Of a stretch of 8,617 nucleotides of DNA, positions 1-6,444 are shown piece by piece (position 1 is the first letter of the stretch; each line of letters opens with the position of its first letter). Made by a program: the position numbers and the translations under genes. A model generated the notes under the pieces. It was not told the origin of the DNA. It made no database searches and saw nothing but the letters and a program-made list of their open reading frames with translations. The stretch covers positions 1 to 8,617 of the forward strand of contig JAAYFZ010000144.1 of NCBI GenBank assembly GCA_012727965.1, given 5' to 3'. The DNA comes from Clostridiaceae bacterium. GTDB taxonomy: Bacteria; Bacillota; Clostridia; Saccharofermentanales; UBA5734.

Positions 1-1334
1 TCACTATCCTCATCTGGTTCTGCCGGCATAACGATCAGATTGTCATTTATCAGGAACGTCTCCGGCATGTCGATCTGCGGGGCAGCACCCATCGTAAGTG
101 GATCTGTGATAACACCTGTTAAAGCGCTGGCTGCAGCGACTTCTGGACTTACCAGAAATACTTTTGCCGATAATGTACCAGATCTGCCATAGAAATTTCT
201 ATTATTGGTTCTCAAGGATATCGCATCTGTTTTCGGCGACTGACCCATTCCAATACAAGGACCGCAGGCTGATTCCAGAATTCTGGCACCGGCATCGATC
301 ATATCAGTAAGAGCACCGCTTGCTGCCAGCATGGTAAGTACCTGCTTGGAACCAGGAGCAATGACCAGAGAAACCGAAGACGGCACTGTTTTGTTCTTAA
401 GCATAGCCGCGACCTTCAGCATATCCATAAGTGAGGAATTAGTGCAGCTGCCGATACAAACCTGATCTACTGGCATGCCTGCTATCTCAGATACTTTTAC
501 AACGTCATCAGGACTGTGAGGTCTGGCGATCATTGGCTCAAGTTTACTAAGATCGATAGTTATTTCCTCATCATAAACCGCATCAGCATCAGGACCGAGT
601 TCAACATAGACATTCTCTCTGCCCTGAGCACGCAGGAAGTTTCTTGCCACCTCATCACTTGGAAAAATCGAAGTAGTGGCACCGAGCTCAGCACCCATAT
701 TAGTAATTGTGGCTCTTTCTGGCACTGAGAGAGTTGCGACACCTTCGCCGGCATACTCGATGATCTTGCCGACACCGCCTTTTACCGACATAATACGCAA
801 AACCTCGAGAATTATATCCTTCGCAGATACCCATGCTCGCAGCTTGCCCTTCAGCTCTATCCTAACCATTTTCGGCATCGTCAGATAATATGCGCCGCCG
901 CCCATCGCGACTGCTACATCCAGACCGCCGGCCCCGATAGCCAGCATGCCGATGCCGCCGCAGGTTGGCGTATGACTGTCAGACCCCAGCAAAGTTTTTC
1001 CAGGAGCACCGAAGCGCTCAATATGAACCTGGTGGCAGACACCATTGCCAGGACGGGAAAAACGTACACCGTGTTTATAAGCTACTGTCTGAATATAATT
1101 ATGATCATCAGCATTTTCGAAGCCTGTCTGTAGAGTATTGTGATCTATATAAGCCACAGACAACTCAGTTTTAACCTTTGGAATGCCCATAGCTTCAAAT
1201 TGCAGGTATGCCATGGTGCCCGTCGAATCCTGAGTAAGAGTCTGATCGATTCTGATCGAGATCTCTTCACCAGCCTGCATATTACCGCTGACCAGATGAT
1301 TCTTGATGATTTTCTGTGCTGTTGTTAAACCCAT
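1..1334 (-). CDS. acn: Aconitate hydratase, bacterial monomeric type, C-terminus cut off by window edge
   Basis: Aconitase interconverts citrate and isocitrate in the cytoplasm with a [4Fe-4S] cluster. The 444 visible residues begin MGLTTAQKIIKNHL and contain the family landmarks: IDQTLTQDSTGTMA, AYIDHNTLQ, a GSDSHTPTCGGIGMLAIG block, the first cluster cysteine in IGSCTNSS (C297) and the second and third in the ACGPCIGMG motif (C357, C360). The spacing matches aconitases. The text resembles the roughly 640-residue aconitases of anaerobes and Desulfovibrio-type bacteria rather than LeuC, which differs around the TLTQD and PSDEV segments; homoaconitase is a weaker alternative. The frame is open to base 1, so about 200 residues, including the swivel domain, should lie outside. 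GGAGG (1343-1347) sits 8 nt before the ATG. It follows trkH by 195 nt and has its own promoter, so it is probably a separate unit. Confidence 0.93.
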   Translation of the reverse strand, partial: MGLTTAQKIIKNHLVSGNMQAGEEISIRIDQTLTQDSTGTMAYLQFEAMGIPKVKTELSVAYIDHNTLQTGFENADDHNYIQTVAYKHGVRFSRPGNGVCHQVHIERFGAPGKTLLGSDSHTPTCGGIGMLAIGAGGLDVAVAMGGGAYYLTMPKMVRIELKGKLRAWVSAKDIILEVLRIMSVKGGVGKIIEYAGEGVATLSVPERATITNMGAELGATTSIFPSDEVARNFLRAQGRENVYVELGPDADAVYDEEITIDLSKLEPMIARPHSPDDVVKVSEIAGMPVDQVCIGSCTNSSLMDMLKVAAMLKNKTVPSSVSLVIAPGSKQVLTMLAASGALTDMIDAGARILESACGPCIGMGQSPKTDAISLRTNNRNFYGRSGTLSAKVFLVSPEVAAASALTGVITDPLTMGAAPQIDMPETFLINDNLIVMPAEPDEDS

Positions 1335-1372
1335 GGTAAGTACCTCCGCGATTGTATACAATAATTTGCTTA

Positions 1373-1402
1373 ATTATGATGCAAGAACCTATATGCTGTC
1401 AA
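1373..1402 (-). promoter_or_regulatory. Sigma-A type promoter of the aconitase gene
   Basis: Read on the minus strand, a perfect TTGACA (-35, 1397-1402) is followed after 18 nt by CATAAT (-10, 1373-1378; five of six consensus bases). Transcription would start near 1366, giving a leader of about 32 nt that contains the GGAGG of the aconitase gene. No clear operator is visible. The rest of the 195-nt gap (1403-1529) holds no convincing terminator for trkH, so some read-through from the potassium operon is possible. Confidence 0.7.
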
Positions 1403-1529
1403 CCCATTTTCGCGGAGTATTTTTCAAACTTATCTGATTTTAATAGCTATTTATTACGCTTTCGAACCTTTTCAACAGTCAAACTCACTTAGATATGCAA
1501 CATGTCGCTTTGTTTCCTGCATTTTGTGA

Positions 1530-2945
1530 TTATCCGACCAGTGTTTTGCCCTCTGGTCTTACCAGCTCTCTCTTGGAAGCTTTTTGCATAGCCAGACTGA
1601 TCGCAAACGAGGCTGGTCCTACTCTGCCAAGATACATAACTGGTATGAGAATTGCGTGACTAGTCGGTGTAAGGTTAGGCGTACCTATAGCTGACAAACC
1701 AACAGTACCGAAGGCTGACGAGCTCTCAAAAAGAATGTCCAGGAAACTGAAGGTGTTGCTATCCAGTGCCTTCCGCTCGATTACGCTGAGAATAATGGTT
1801 ACAGACAAAATGATGGTCAGACCTAAGCCAACAATAGCCAACGCTCTGGTAAAAGTCTCACGCGCTATTTTGTGCCTCATTATTATAATGTCATCGAAGC
1901 CTCTTATATCGGAGAAGATCGTCGCCAGCATCACGGCAAAAGTTGTAATTTTCACGCCACCGCCAGTTGATCCAGGTGCAGCACCAATAAACATCATAAT
2001 TACGGTCATGAATTTCGAACTGTCATGCAGACTCGCTTGATCGATCGTATTGAAACCCGCAGTTCGCGGTGTAACAGATTGGAAGAAAGCAGCGAAGGGT
2101 CGCTGCCATACAGGCAAGGAACCCATGGAAAAAGCTGATCTTGTATTATCAAATTCTGCTATCAGGAAATAGATGAATCCAAAAATGATTAGAACACCAG
2201 ACATCGTTAAAACGAGCTTCGTATGAAAATTCAACCTGCTCTCCCGGCGCCAACGCAACAGATCAGACCAGACTACGAAGCCAAGTCCGCCAATTATAAA
2301 CAGCAAAGCTGTAATAACTACAACCACAGGATCATGATTCCAGGCCGTAAGACTACTGTATGGTCCTGCAAAAGTATCACCGTGCAGGTCGACCCCGGCA
2401 TTGCAAAAAGCTGAAACTGACTGAAAAAAACCTCTGGTAAAGGCCTTAAAGGGTTTCATTTCGCCCATAAACCGCCAAGTTAAAATAATACCACCAATCA
2501 GCTCGATGGTAAGTGTAATCAAAACAATTCTGCGAACTAAGCGAAATACATCGGTGAAGCTGAAGTTAGCTGTTGACTCCTGAGCTACGACCATGGTTCT
2601 CAGCTTGGCCTTGCGTCTGATCAAACTGTAGAAAAAACTGGTAATTGTCACCAATCCCAGACCGCCAATCTGGATCAAGGATAGGATGACACCTTTTCCG
2701 AAGGAACTCCAGTGAGTAGCGGTATCAACTACGACCAGTCCGGTAACACAAGTTGCCGAGGTGGCAGTAAAAAGAGCGTTGAGAATGCCGACGCTTCTTC
2801 TGTCCTGCGAGGCAAAAGGCATAGCCAACAGGACTGCGCCTATCAATATGACCAGCAAAAAGGATAATACTATCAGCCTGGCCGGCTTGGCGTTCATCCA
2901 TTTAACTGCTGGATGAGCAGGTTTTGCTTTCTTAATTACTGCCAT
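1530..2945 (-). CDS. trkH: TrkH/KtrB-family potassium uptake pore protein
   Basis: Integral membrane K+ translocation subunit of a Trk/Ktr system, 471 residues, close to the usual KtrB length and shorter than E. coli TrkH. The four M1-P-M2 repeats are readable through their selectivity-filter glycines: G69 in ATCVTGL, G184 in CNAGVDL, G297 in RTAGFNT and G416 in FGTVGLS. The intramembrane gating loop of the third repeat is visible as GAAPGSTGGGVK (321-332). The N-terminus starts with a basic segment, then a hydrophobic helix at about 23-44. The C-terminus is short and basic. It lies 12 nt after the upstream trkA-like gene, and its likely Shine-Dalgarno (AAGGTAGG) overlaps that gene's TAG stop, suggesting translational coupling. 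The two RCK genes before it should encode its cytoplasmic gating subunits. The coupling ion (Na+ or H+) cannot be told from the sequence. Confidence 0.95.
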   Translation of the reverse strand: MAVIKKAKPAHPAVKWMNAKPARLIVLSFLLVILIGAVLLAMPFASQDRRSVGILNALFTATSATCVTGLVVVDTATHWSSFGKGVILSLIQIGGLGLVTITSFFYSLIRRKAKLRTMVVAQESTANFSFTDVFRLVRRIVLITLTIELIGGIILTWRFMGEMKPFKAFTRGFFQSVSAFCNAGVDLHGDTFAGPYSSLTAWNHDPVVVVITALLFIIGGLGFVVWSDLLRWRRESRLNFHTKLVLTMSGVLIIFGFIYFLIAEFDNTRSAFSMGSLPVWQRPFAAFFQSVTPRTAGFNTIDQASLHDSSKFMTVIMMFIGAAPGSTGGGVKITTFAVMLATIFSDIRGFDDIIIMRHKIARETFTRALAIVGLGLTIILSVTIILSVIERKALDSNTFSFLDILFESSSAFGTVGLSAIGTPNLTPTSHAILIPVMYLGRVGPASFAISLAMQKASKRELVRPEGKTLVG

Positions 2946-2957
2946 GATGTCAAAAAC

Positions 2958-3623
2958 CTACCTTCTGACCATTGTTTTCCATATATTGTCATAATCCTTC
3001 TCATCACAAATAAGAAGGATTATATCATCTGCCTTCATAACAAGATCACCAGCAGGCATTTCAACAAAACCGTTTGGTCTTGTTAATAATACCAGTTTAC
3101 TTCTACCTGGAAAATCGTACTCGGCCAGTGTTTTATCACATGCAGCCGATTTCGGTGATAATACAAATTCAATAATGCTCTTCGTTGTTTTGTCTATAGA
3201 GAATACTGAGCGCATGCCTTCATAATCTATATCCTGCTCGATTATATCGGCCAGAATCTGCGTACTCGAATATACCTTGTCAACACCAAGACGAGTAAAC
3301 ATCTCAGCGTTTTTCGGATTGTTGACTCTGGCAACTGTATTTCTGACATGAAAACGCTTCTTGGCAATTTCGCAGCCTATCAGATTATTCTCATCCTTGC
3401 CGGTAACTGCTATATAGAAATCAGCGTTGTGACAGCCGCTCTCCTCCATTATTCTGATGGTGGTGCCGTCTCCCTGATAAACATTGACCTCATCAAAATC
3501 AGTTGCGATTCGTTCACTTACATCCTTAAGTGTTTCTATAACAGAGATCTGATGCTTATATGGTCTTAGGGTTTTAATCAGATAGTAGGCCAGCTTACCG
3601 CCACCTACAATTACTATGCGCAT
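2958..3623 (-). CDS. trkA: TrkA-family potassium uptake regulator (RCK protein), second copy
   Basis: Cytoplasmic regulatory subunit of the K+ transporter, 221 residues with one RCK_N and one RCK_C domain. The Rossmann nucleotide-binding motif is near the start, MRIVIVGGGKLA (G7, G9, with alanine at position 12 where glycine is usual), and an acidic residue at the end of strand beta-2 (E30, in ISVIE) fits NAD(H)/adenine nucleotide binding. AVTGKDENNL and ARVNNPKNAEMF are further RCK_N landmarks. The C-terminal RCK_C domain covers roughly 140-221. An AGAGG site lies 9 nt before the ATG. The gene sits 46 nt after the first trkA-like gene and 12 nt before trkH, in one operon. It is clearly diverged from its neighbour, so it probably forms a distinct subunit, comparable to the CeoB/CeoC pairs of actinobacteria. 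Confidence 0.9.
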   Translation of the reverse strand: MRIVIVGGGKLAYYLIKTLRPYKHQISVIETLKDVSERIATDFDEVNVYQGDGTTIRIMEESGCHNADFYIAVTGKDENNLIGCEIAKKRFHVRNTVARVNNPKNAEMFTRLGVDKVYSSTQILADIIEQDIDYEGMRSVFSIDKTTKSIIEFVLSPKSAACDKTLAEYDFPGRSKLVLLTRPNGFVEMPAGDLVMKADDIILLICDEKDYDNIWKTMVRR

Positions 3624-3669
3624 TTAAATAATCCTCTCTTCTGCCTAAGATAGAAGTAGCCTGTATGGC

Positions 3670-4278
3670 CTATACACGGTCTGCCAGCACCATTTCATCG
3701 CCTAAGCGTATCGTTAGTCCTGGTCTTGCCAGAATTAACCTGCCCCTGCGTAGAATCCCGAATACAAGCTTGCCAGTATCTGTGCTGAGGTCATTGATTT
3801 CTTCACCAATCAGGTCCTTCTCGATCGGCACAGTGGTATAAATTATCTGAGCGCCATAGACACGATGCTGCTGCTCCTTGCCCTCATCGGCAAGCTCACG
3901 CAGAAAAGCCTGTACAGTCAGATCTGTTGAACAGATTGTATTCAGACCAAATTCGTCGAAGACTTCACGGCTGGCGGGATTAAAAACTCTGGTGATAATT
4001 TTCTTGACGCCGAAAACCTCTCTGGCAACTTGAGCAGCCATGATATTAATATTGTCATTTTGCGTAACAGCACAAACGGCATCAGTAGTTTCTATGCCAG
4101 CTTGCTTGAGGACATCGCGATCAATCGGTACTCCGGTTATCTTGATACAATCGATATCATCAGCTAGCTGCATCAAACTACTGTCATTTTCAATTATGAC
4201 AACATCATGTCCTAATTCGACAAGTGCCGCTGCCAGCGAAGATCCGACCTTACCACATCCTATGACAATTATCTGCAC
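3670..4278 (-). CDS. trkA: TrkA-family potassium uptake regulator (RCK protein), first copy
   Basis: First gene of the potassium operon, 202 residues, one RCK_N plus one RCK_C domain. The full Rossmann motif GCGKVG (G7, G9, G12) is followed by E30 in VVIIEND, and by AVTQNDNINI and TRVFNPASREVF, typical of TrkA N-terminal domains; the RCK_C part begins near residue 135. The start is a GTG at 4278: an in-frame TAA directly precedes it (4279-4281), so no earlier start is possible, and a GGGGGG ribosome binding site (4285-4290) lies 6 nt upstream. Half-size TrkA proteins like this normally assemble into an octameric ring (known of KtrA/TrkA) that opens TrkH on ligand binding. Whether the two RCK proteins here form mixed rings cannot be seen. 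TrkA or KtrA/KtrC would all be acceptable names. Confidence 0.9.
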   Translation of the reverse strand: MQIIVIGCGKVGSSLAAALVELGHDVVIIENDSSLMQLADDIDCIKITGVPIDRDVLKQAGIETTDAVCAVTQNDNINIMAAQVAREVFGVKKIITRVFNPASREVFDEFGLNTICSTDLTVQAFLRELADEGKEQQHRVYGAQIIYTTVPIEKDLIGEEINDLSTDTGKLVFGILRRGRLILARPGLTIRLGDEMVLADRV

Positions 4279-4304
4279 TTATATCCCCCCTAACCTTTTA
4301 ATTT

Positions 4305-4333
4305 AGAATAGACTCTTGAATTCTATTTTTCAA
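4305..4333 (-). promoter_or_regulatory. Promoter of the trkA-trkA-trkH operon
   Basis: On the minus strand TTGAAA (-35, 4328-4333; five of six) is followed after 17 nt by TATTCT (-10, 4305-4310; four of six). Transcription would begin near 4298, shortly before the GGGGGG ribosome binding site. It lies in the 61-nt gap after the methyltransferase stop codon. The -35 is embedded in a perfect 6-bp inverted repeat (CTTGAA at 4315-4320 and TTCAAG at 4329-4334, 8 nt apart) that could serve as an operator. Confidence 0.55.
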
Positions 4334-4334
4334 G
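4315..4334. repeat. 6-bp inverted repeat over the trk promoter -35
   Basis: CTTGAA (4315-4320) and TTCAAG (4329-4334) are perfect complements separated by 8 nt. The right half covers the -35 element of the trk promoter and the left half lies in the spacer. There is no U-run after it in either direction, so it does not look like a terminator. Such a short palindrome could arise by chance in AT-rich DNA; a regulator-binding role is inference. Confidence 0.4.
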
Positions 4335-4339
4335 TGCTG

Positions 4340-5155
4340 TTATAAGCACGACAATTCATAACATATTATGGCAGCAGCTGCTGCTGCATTTAGGGACTCA
4401 GCCTGACCAGGCATCGGGATCCTGATTCTTACATCTGCCAGATCGCGGGCTTGCTGTGACAGTCCTCTGCCTTCATTACCTATGATAACAGCAGCCGGCC
4501 GTCCTATTTTCACATTTTCATTTTGTCGCAGCAATGGCAGATCGATGCCTGCCGGGTCTGCTGCAAGTATTTTTACATTTGACTGTTTCAGCCAGGATAC
4601 AGCTGTTTCAATACTACAAAACTCAAAAACAGGCAGATGGAAGGCCGAGCCCATGGAAGCGCGAAGAGCTTTGTCATAATAGGGCCAGACACAGCCAGAA
4701 GATATCAGGACCGCATCAAAAGCAAAAGCATCAGCAGTTCTGATCATCGTGCCCATATTGCCCGGATCCTGTATCTCCTCTAGCAGAAGATATAAACCAC
4801 TATGTGAAGGTTTATGAGTCGGCTCGATCATGACAGGGGTTCTGCAAACTAACGCGATTCCCTGCGGAGTATCTGTTCCGCTAATAATCCTGAACAGGTT
4901 TTCAGACAGGAGCAGACAATCAGACTCTTCACATAGAAGCTGATGCCAATCGGCCAACAGTTGCCAACCCTTGCTATTTTGGGCATCAGCAGTTATCAGA
5001 ACATGAATTATCTCAAGCTCTGCCTGCAGGGCTTCCTGCACCTGCCTGAACCCCTCAACCAAAATTTGACCTTCTCGTCTGCTAACGGAAGGTTTATCAA
5101 GCTGTTTTAACTTCTTAACGATTGGATTATCCTTCGAAGTGATTTCCCTGATCAT
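4340..5155 (-). CDS. TrmH (SpoU) family RNA 2'-O-methyltransferase
   Basis: S-adenosylmethionine-dependent ribose methyltransferase of the SPOUT superfamily, 271 residues. An N-terminal substrate-binding domain (about 1-105, with ILVEGFRQVQEAL at 31-43) precedes the knotted catalytic domain. The three SpoU motifs are visible: motif 1 DPGNMGTMIRTADAF (130-144, with N133 and R139), motif 2 IIGNEGRGL (224-232) and motif 3 IPMPGQAESLNAAAAAA (246-262, with S254 and N256). The family includes RlmB and related 23S rRNA enzymes; the exact target nucleotide cannot be assigned. AGGAGG (5164-5169) is 8 nt before the ATG. It follows rplT by 113 nt with a strong hairpin between. This position behind infC-rpmI-rplT is common in Clostridia and fits a role in ribosome assembly. 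Confidence 0.93.
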   Translation of the reverse strand: MIREITSKDNPIVKKLKQLDKPSVSRREGQILVEGFRQVQEALQAELEIIHVLITADAQNSKGWQLLADWHQLLCEESDCLLLSENLFRIISGTDTPQGIALVCRTPVMIEPTHKPSHSGLYLLLEEIQDPGNMGTMIRTADAFAFDAVLISSGCVWPYYDKALRASMGSAFHLPVFEFCSIETAVSWLKQSNVKILAADPAGIDLPLLRQNENVKIGRPAAVIIGNEGRGLSQQARDLADVRIRIPMPGQAESLNAAAAAAIICYELSCL

Positions 5156-5187
5156 CTGTGATACCTCCTCGAATACGCCATAAACGT

Positions 5188-5225
5188 ATCTGAGGACGGC
5201 CTTCCGGTAGAAGCCGTCCTCAGAT
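5188..5225 (-). terminator. 13-bp perfect hairpin between rplT and the RNA methyltransferase
   Basis: ATCTGAGGACGGC (5188-5200) and GCCGTCCTCAGAT (5213-5225) pair perfectly around a 12-nt loop, which itself can form TTC/GAA pairs with one bulge. It lies 43 nt after the rplT stop and just upstream of the methyltransferase ribosome binding site. The minus-strand transcript has only UUU a few bases after the stem (ACGUUUAUGG), so it lacks the U-run of a canonical rho-independent terminator. It may give partial termination, or act as an mRNA processing or stabilising element that lowers methyltransferase expression relative to the ribosomal genes. Confidence 0.6.
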
Positions 5226-5268
5226 CATATAAACTAATATTTTGTTAACTATCACTTACCTGGTCAGA

Positions 5269-5628
5269 TCAAGCGCTGAGTGCAGATTTTGCCTGTTCAC
5301 AGAGAGCTGTGAAGCCAGCAGGATCCTTAACAGCGATATCAGCGAGAACCTTGCGGTCCAGAGTGATCTGAGCGCGGCTGAGACCATTCATGAAACGGCT
5401 GTAAGAAAGACCATTCAGACGTGCAGCAGCATTGATTCTGGTAATCCAGAGCTTGCGGAATTCACGCTTCTTATTCTTTCTATCGCGGTATGCATATGTC
5501 AGAGATTTCATAACCTGCTGATTAGCAACCTTAAACAATTTACTCTTATGACCGAAATAGCCCTTGGCCTGTTTCAGTACTTTTCTATGACGGGCTCTAG
5601 CCCGGATCGCTCTTTTAACTCTAGTCAT
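5269..5628 (-). CDS. rplT: 50S ribosomal protein L20
   Basis: Large-subunit protein that binds 23S rRNA early in assembly. The product is 119 residues, the normal length, and starts MTRVKRAIRARARHRKVLK, with the very basic N-terminal extension followed by AKGYFGHKSKLFK, AYRDRKNKKREFRKLWI, RINAAARLNGLSYSRF and NRKVLADIA-like (here DRKVLADIA) landmarks. GGGAGG lies 8 nt before the ATG. It is the third gene of infC-rpmI-rplT, 43 nt after rpmI. In Bacillus subtilis L20 represses this operon by promoting premature termination in the infC leader; the leader seen here suggests the same control. Confidence 0.98.
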   Translation of the reverse strand: MTRVKRAIRARARHRKVLKQAKGYFGHKSKLFKVANQQVMKSLTYAYRDRKNKKREFRKLWITRINAAARLNGLSYSRFMNGLSRAQITLDRKVLADIAVKDPAGFTALCEQAKSALSA

Positions 5629-5664
5629 TTCTGTTTCCTCCCAATTAAATCATAATCATTTGTT

Positions 5665-5695
5665 AAGCAGCTTATTTGTATGGAATCAGCTGCTT
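5665..5695 (-). repeat. 8-bp inverted repeat at the rpmI-rplT junction
   Basis: AAGCAGCT (5665-5672) and AGCTGCTT (5688-5695) are perfect complements separated by 15 nt. The structure covers the last codons and stop of rpmI and lies about 30 nt before the rplT ribosome binding site. It has no U-run. It could be a weak RNA structure between the two cistrons; no function is shown. Confidence 0.4.
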
Positions 5696-5869
5696 GATGT
5701 TACGCTGATTACAATCCGCGACCACGACGCTCTTACGCAGATTTCTCTTGCGCTTGGTCGACTTCTTGGTCAGAATATGCTTCTTAAAAGCCTGAGCCCG
5801 CATAACCTTGCCGGTTCCGGTCACCTTGTATCTCTTCTTGGATGAGCTATGTGTTTTCTGTTTAGGCAT
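5672..5869 (-). CDS. rpmI: 50S ribosomal protein L35
   Basis: Small basic large-subunit protein of 65 residues, the usual size. It starts MPKQKTHSSSKKRYKVTGTGK and carries the family features: the MPKxKTHSSxKKR opening, AFKKHILTKKSTKRKRNLR, and the C-terminal QLIPYK. GGAGG is placed 9 nt before the ATG. It lies 33 nt after infC and 43 nt before rplT, the universally conserved order of this operon. No anomaly is visible. Confidence 0.97.
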   Translation of the reverse strand: MPKQKTHSSSKKRYKVTGTGKVMRAQAFKKHILTKKSTKRKRNLRKSVVVADCNQRNIKQLIPYK

Positions 5870-5902
5870 TTGCCAGTCCTCCTTGATCTTTGATATCTTA
5901 TC

Positions 5903-6430
5903 TTAAGTAGTTTTCTTACCTGGTGCCAGGTACATTACCATATTTCTGCCTTCCATCTTCGGCGGGCGATCTACATGGCCATGCTCCTCGCAGGCATTAG
6001 AGAAAGTTCTCATGACATCATAGCCACGGCTAGTATATGCCATCTCTCTGCCTCTGAATTTGACAACAACCTTCACACGGTCGCCATCATCAAGAAAACG
6101 ACAGGCATTTTTGGTCTTGTAAGACAGATCATGCTCTTCGGTTGTCAGCTTGAGGCCGACTTCCTTGACTTCGGTAACTTGTTGATTCTTCCTAGCTTCG
6201 CGTTCCTTCTTGGCTTGTTCAAACATGAACTTACCATAGTCCATGACCTTACAGACGGGGTTCTCAGGATTAGGTGAAATCAACACCAGATCCATCATAC
6301 TCTCTTCTGCTATTTGTCTGGCCTTCTCGATCGGCACAACACCGAGCATTTCGCCTTCGCTGTCGATTAGTCGAACCTTGGGAAACCTGATCTGATCATT
6401 GACTGTCATACCTTTGTTTTGCCTGCCTAT
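5903..6430 (-). CDS. infC: Translation initiation factor IF-3, probable AUA start
   Basis: IF-3 binds the 30S subunit, keeps it apart from 50S and checks start-codon pairing. The N-terminal domain is seen in VNDQIRFPKVRLIDSEGEMLG, the linker in MDYGKFMFEQAKKEREARKN, and the C-terminal domain in KEVGLKLTTEEHD, FLDDGDRVKVVVKFRGREM and KMEGRNMVMYLAP. The first ATG (6407-6409) is 30 nt from the GGAGGTG at 6438-6444 and has poor local Shine-Dalgarno support. An in-frame ATA (6428-6430) is 9 nt after GGAGG and gives 175 residues, the usual IF-3 length; ATT (6434-6436) is only 3 nt away and too close. Rare start codons are known for infC (AUU in E. coli) and allow autoregulation. The frame also stays open upstream to an ATG at 6506-6508, but that stretch passes through the attenuator. 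First gene of the operon. Confidence 0.95.
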   Translation of the reverse strand: MGRQNKGMTVNDQIRFPKVRLIDSEGEMLGVVPIEKARQIAEESMMDLVLISPNPENPVCKVMDYGKFMFEQAKKEREARKNQQVTEVKEVGLKLTTEEHDLSYKTKNACRFLDDGDRVKVVVKFRGREMAYTSRGYDVMRTFSNACEEHGHVDRPPKMEGRNMVMYLAPGKKTT

Positions 6431-6444
6431 ATTAATACACCTCC

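Noticed and set aside
516..1328. Several short plus-strand ORFs and one minus-strand ORF within the aconitase region
   Set aside because: All lie inside the aconitase reading frame, which is continuous with all three cluster cysteines.
1735..2414. Plus-strand ORFs of 101 and 63 codons opposite trkH
   Set aside because: They are antisense shadows of a well-supported membrane protein gene, without ribosome binding sites or known features.
4334..4349. GTGCT/AGCAC hairpin at the end of the RNA methyltransferase as a terminator
   Set aside because: Only five base pairs, overlaps the stop codon and has no U-run on either strand.
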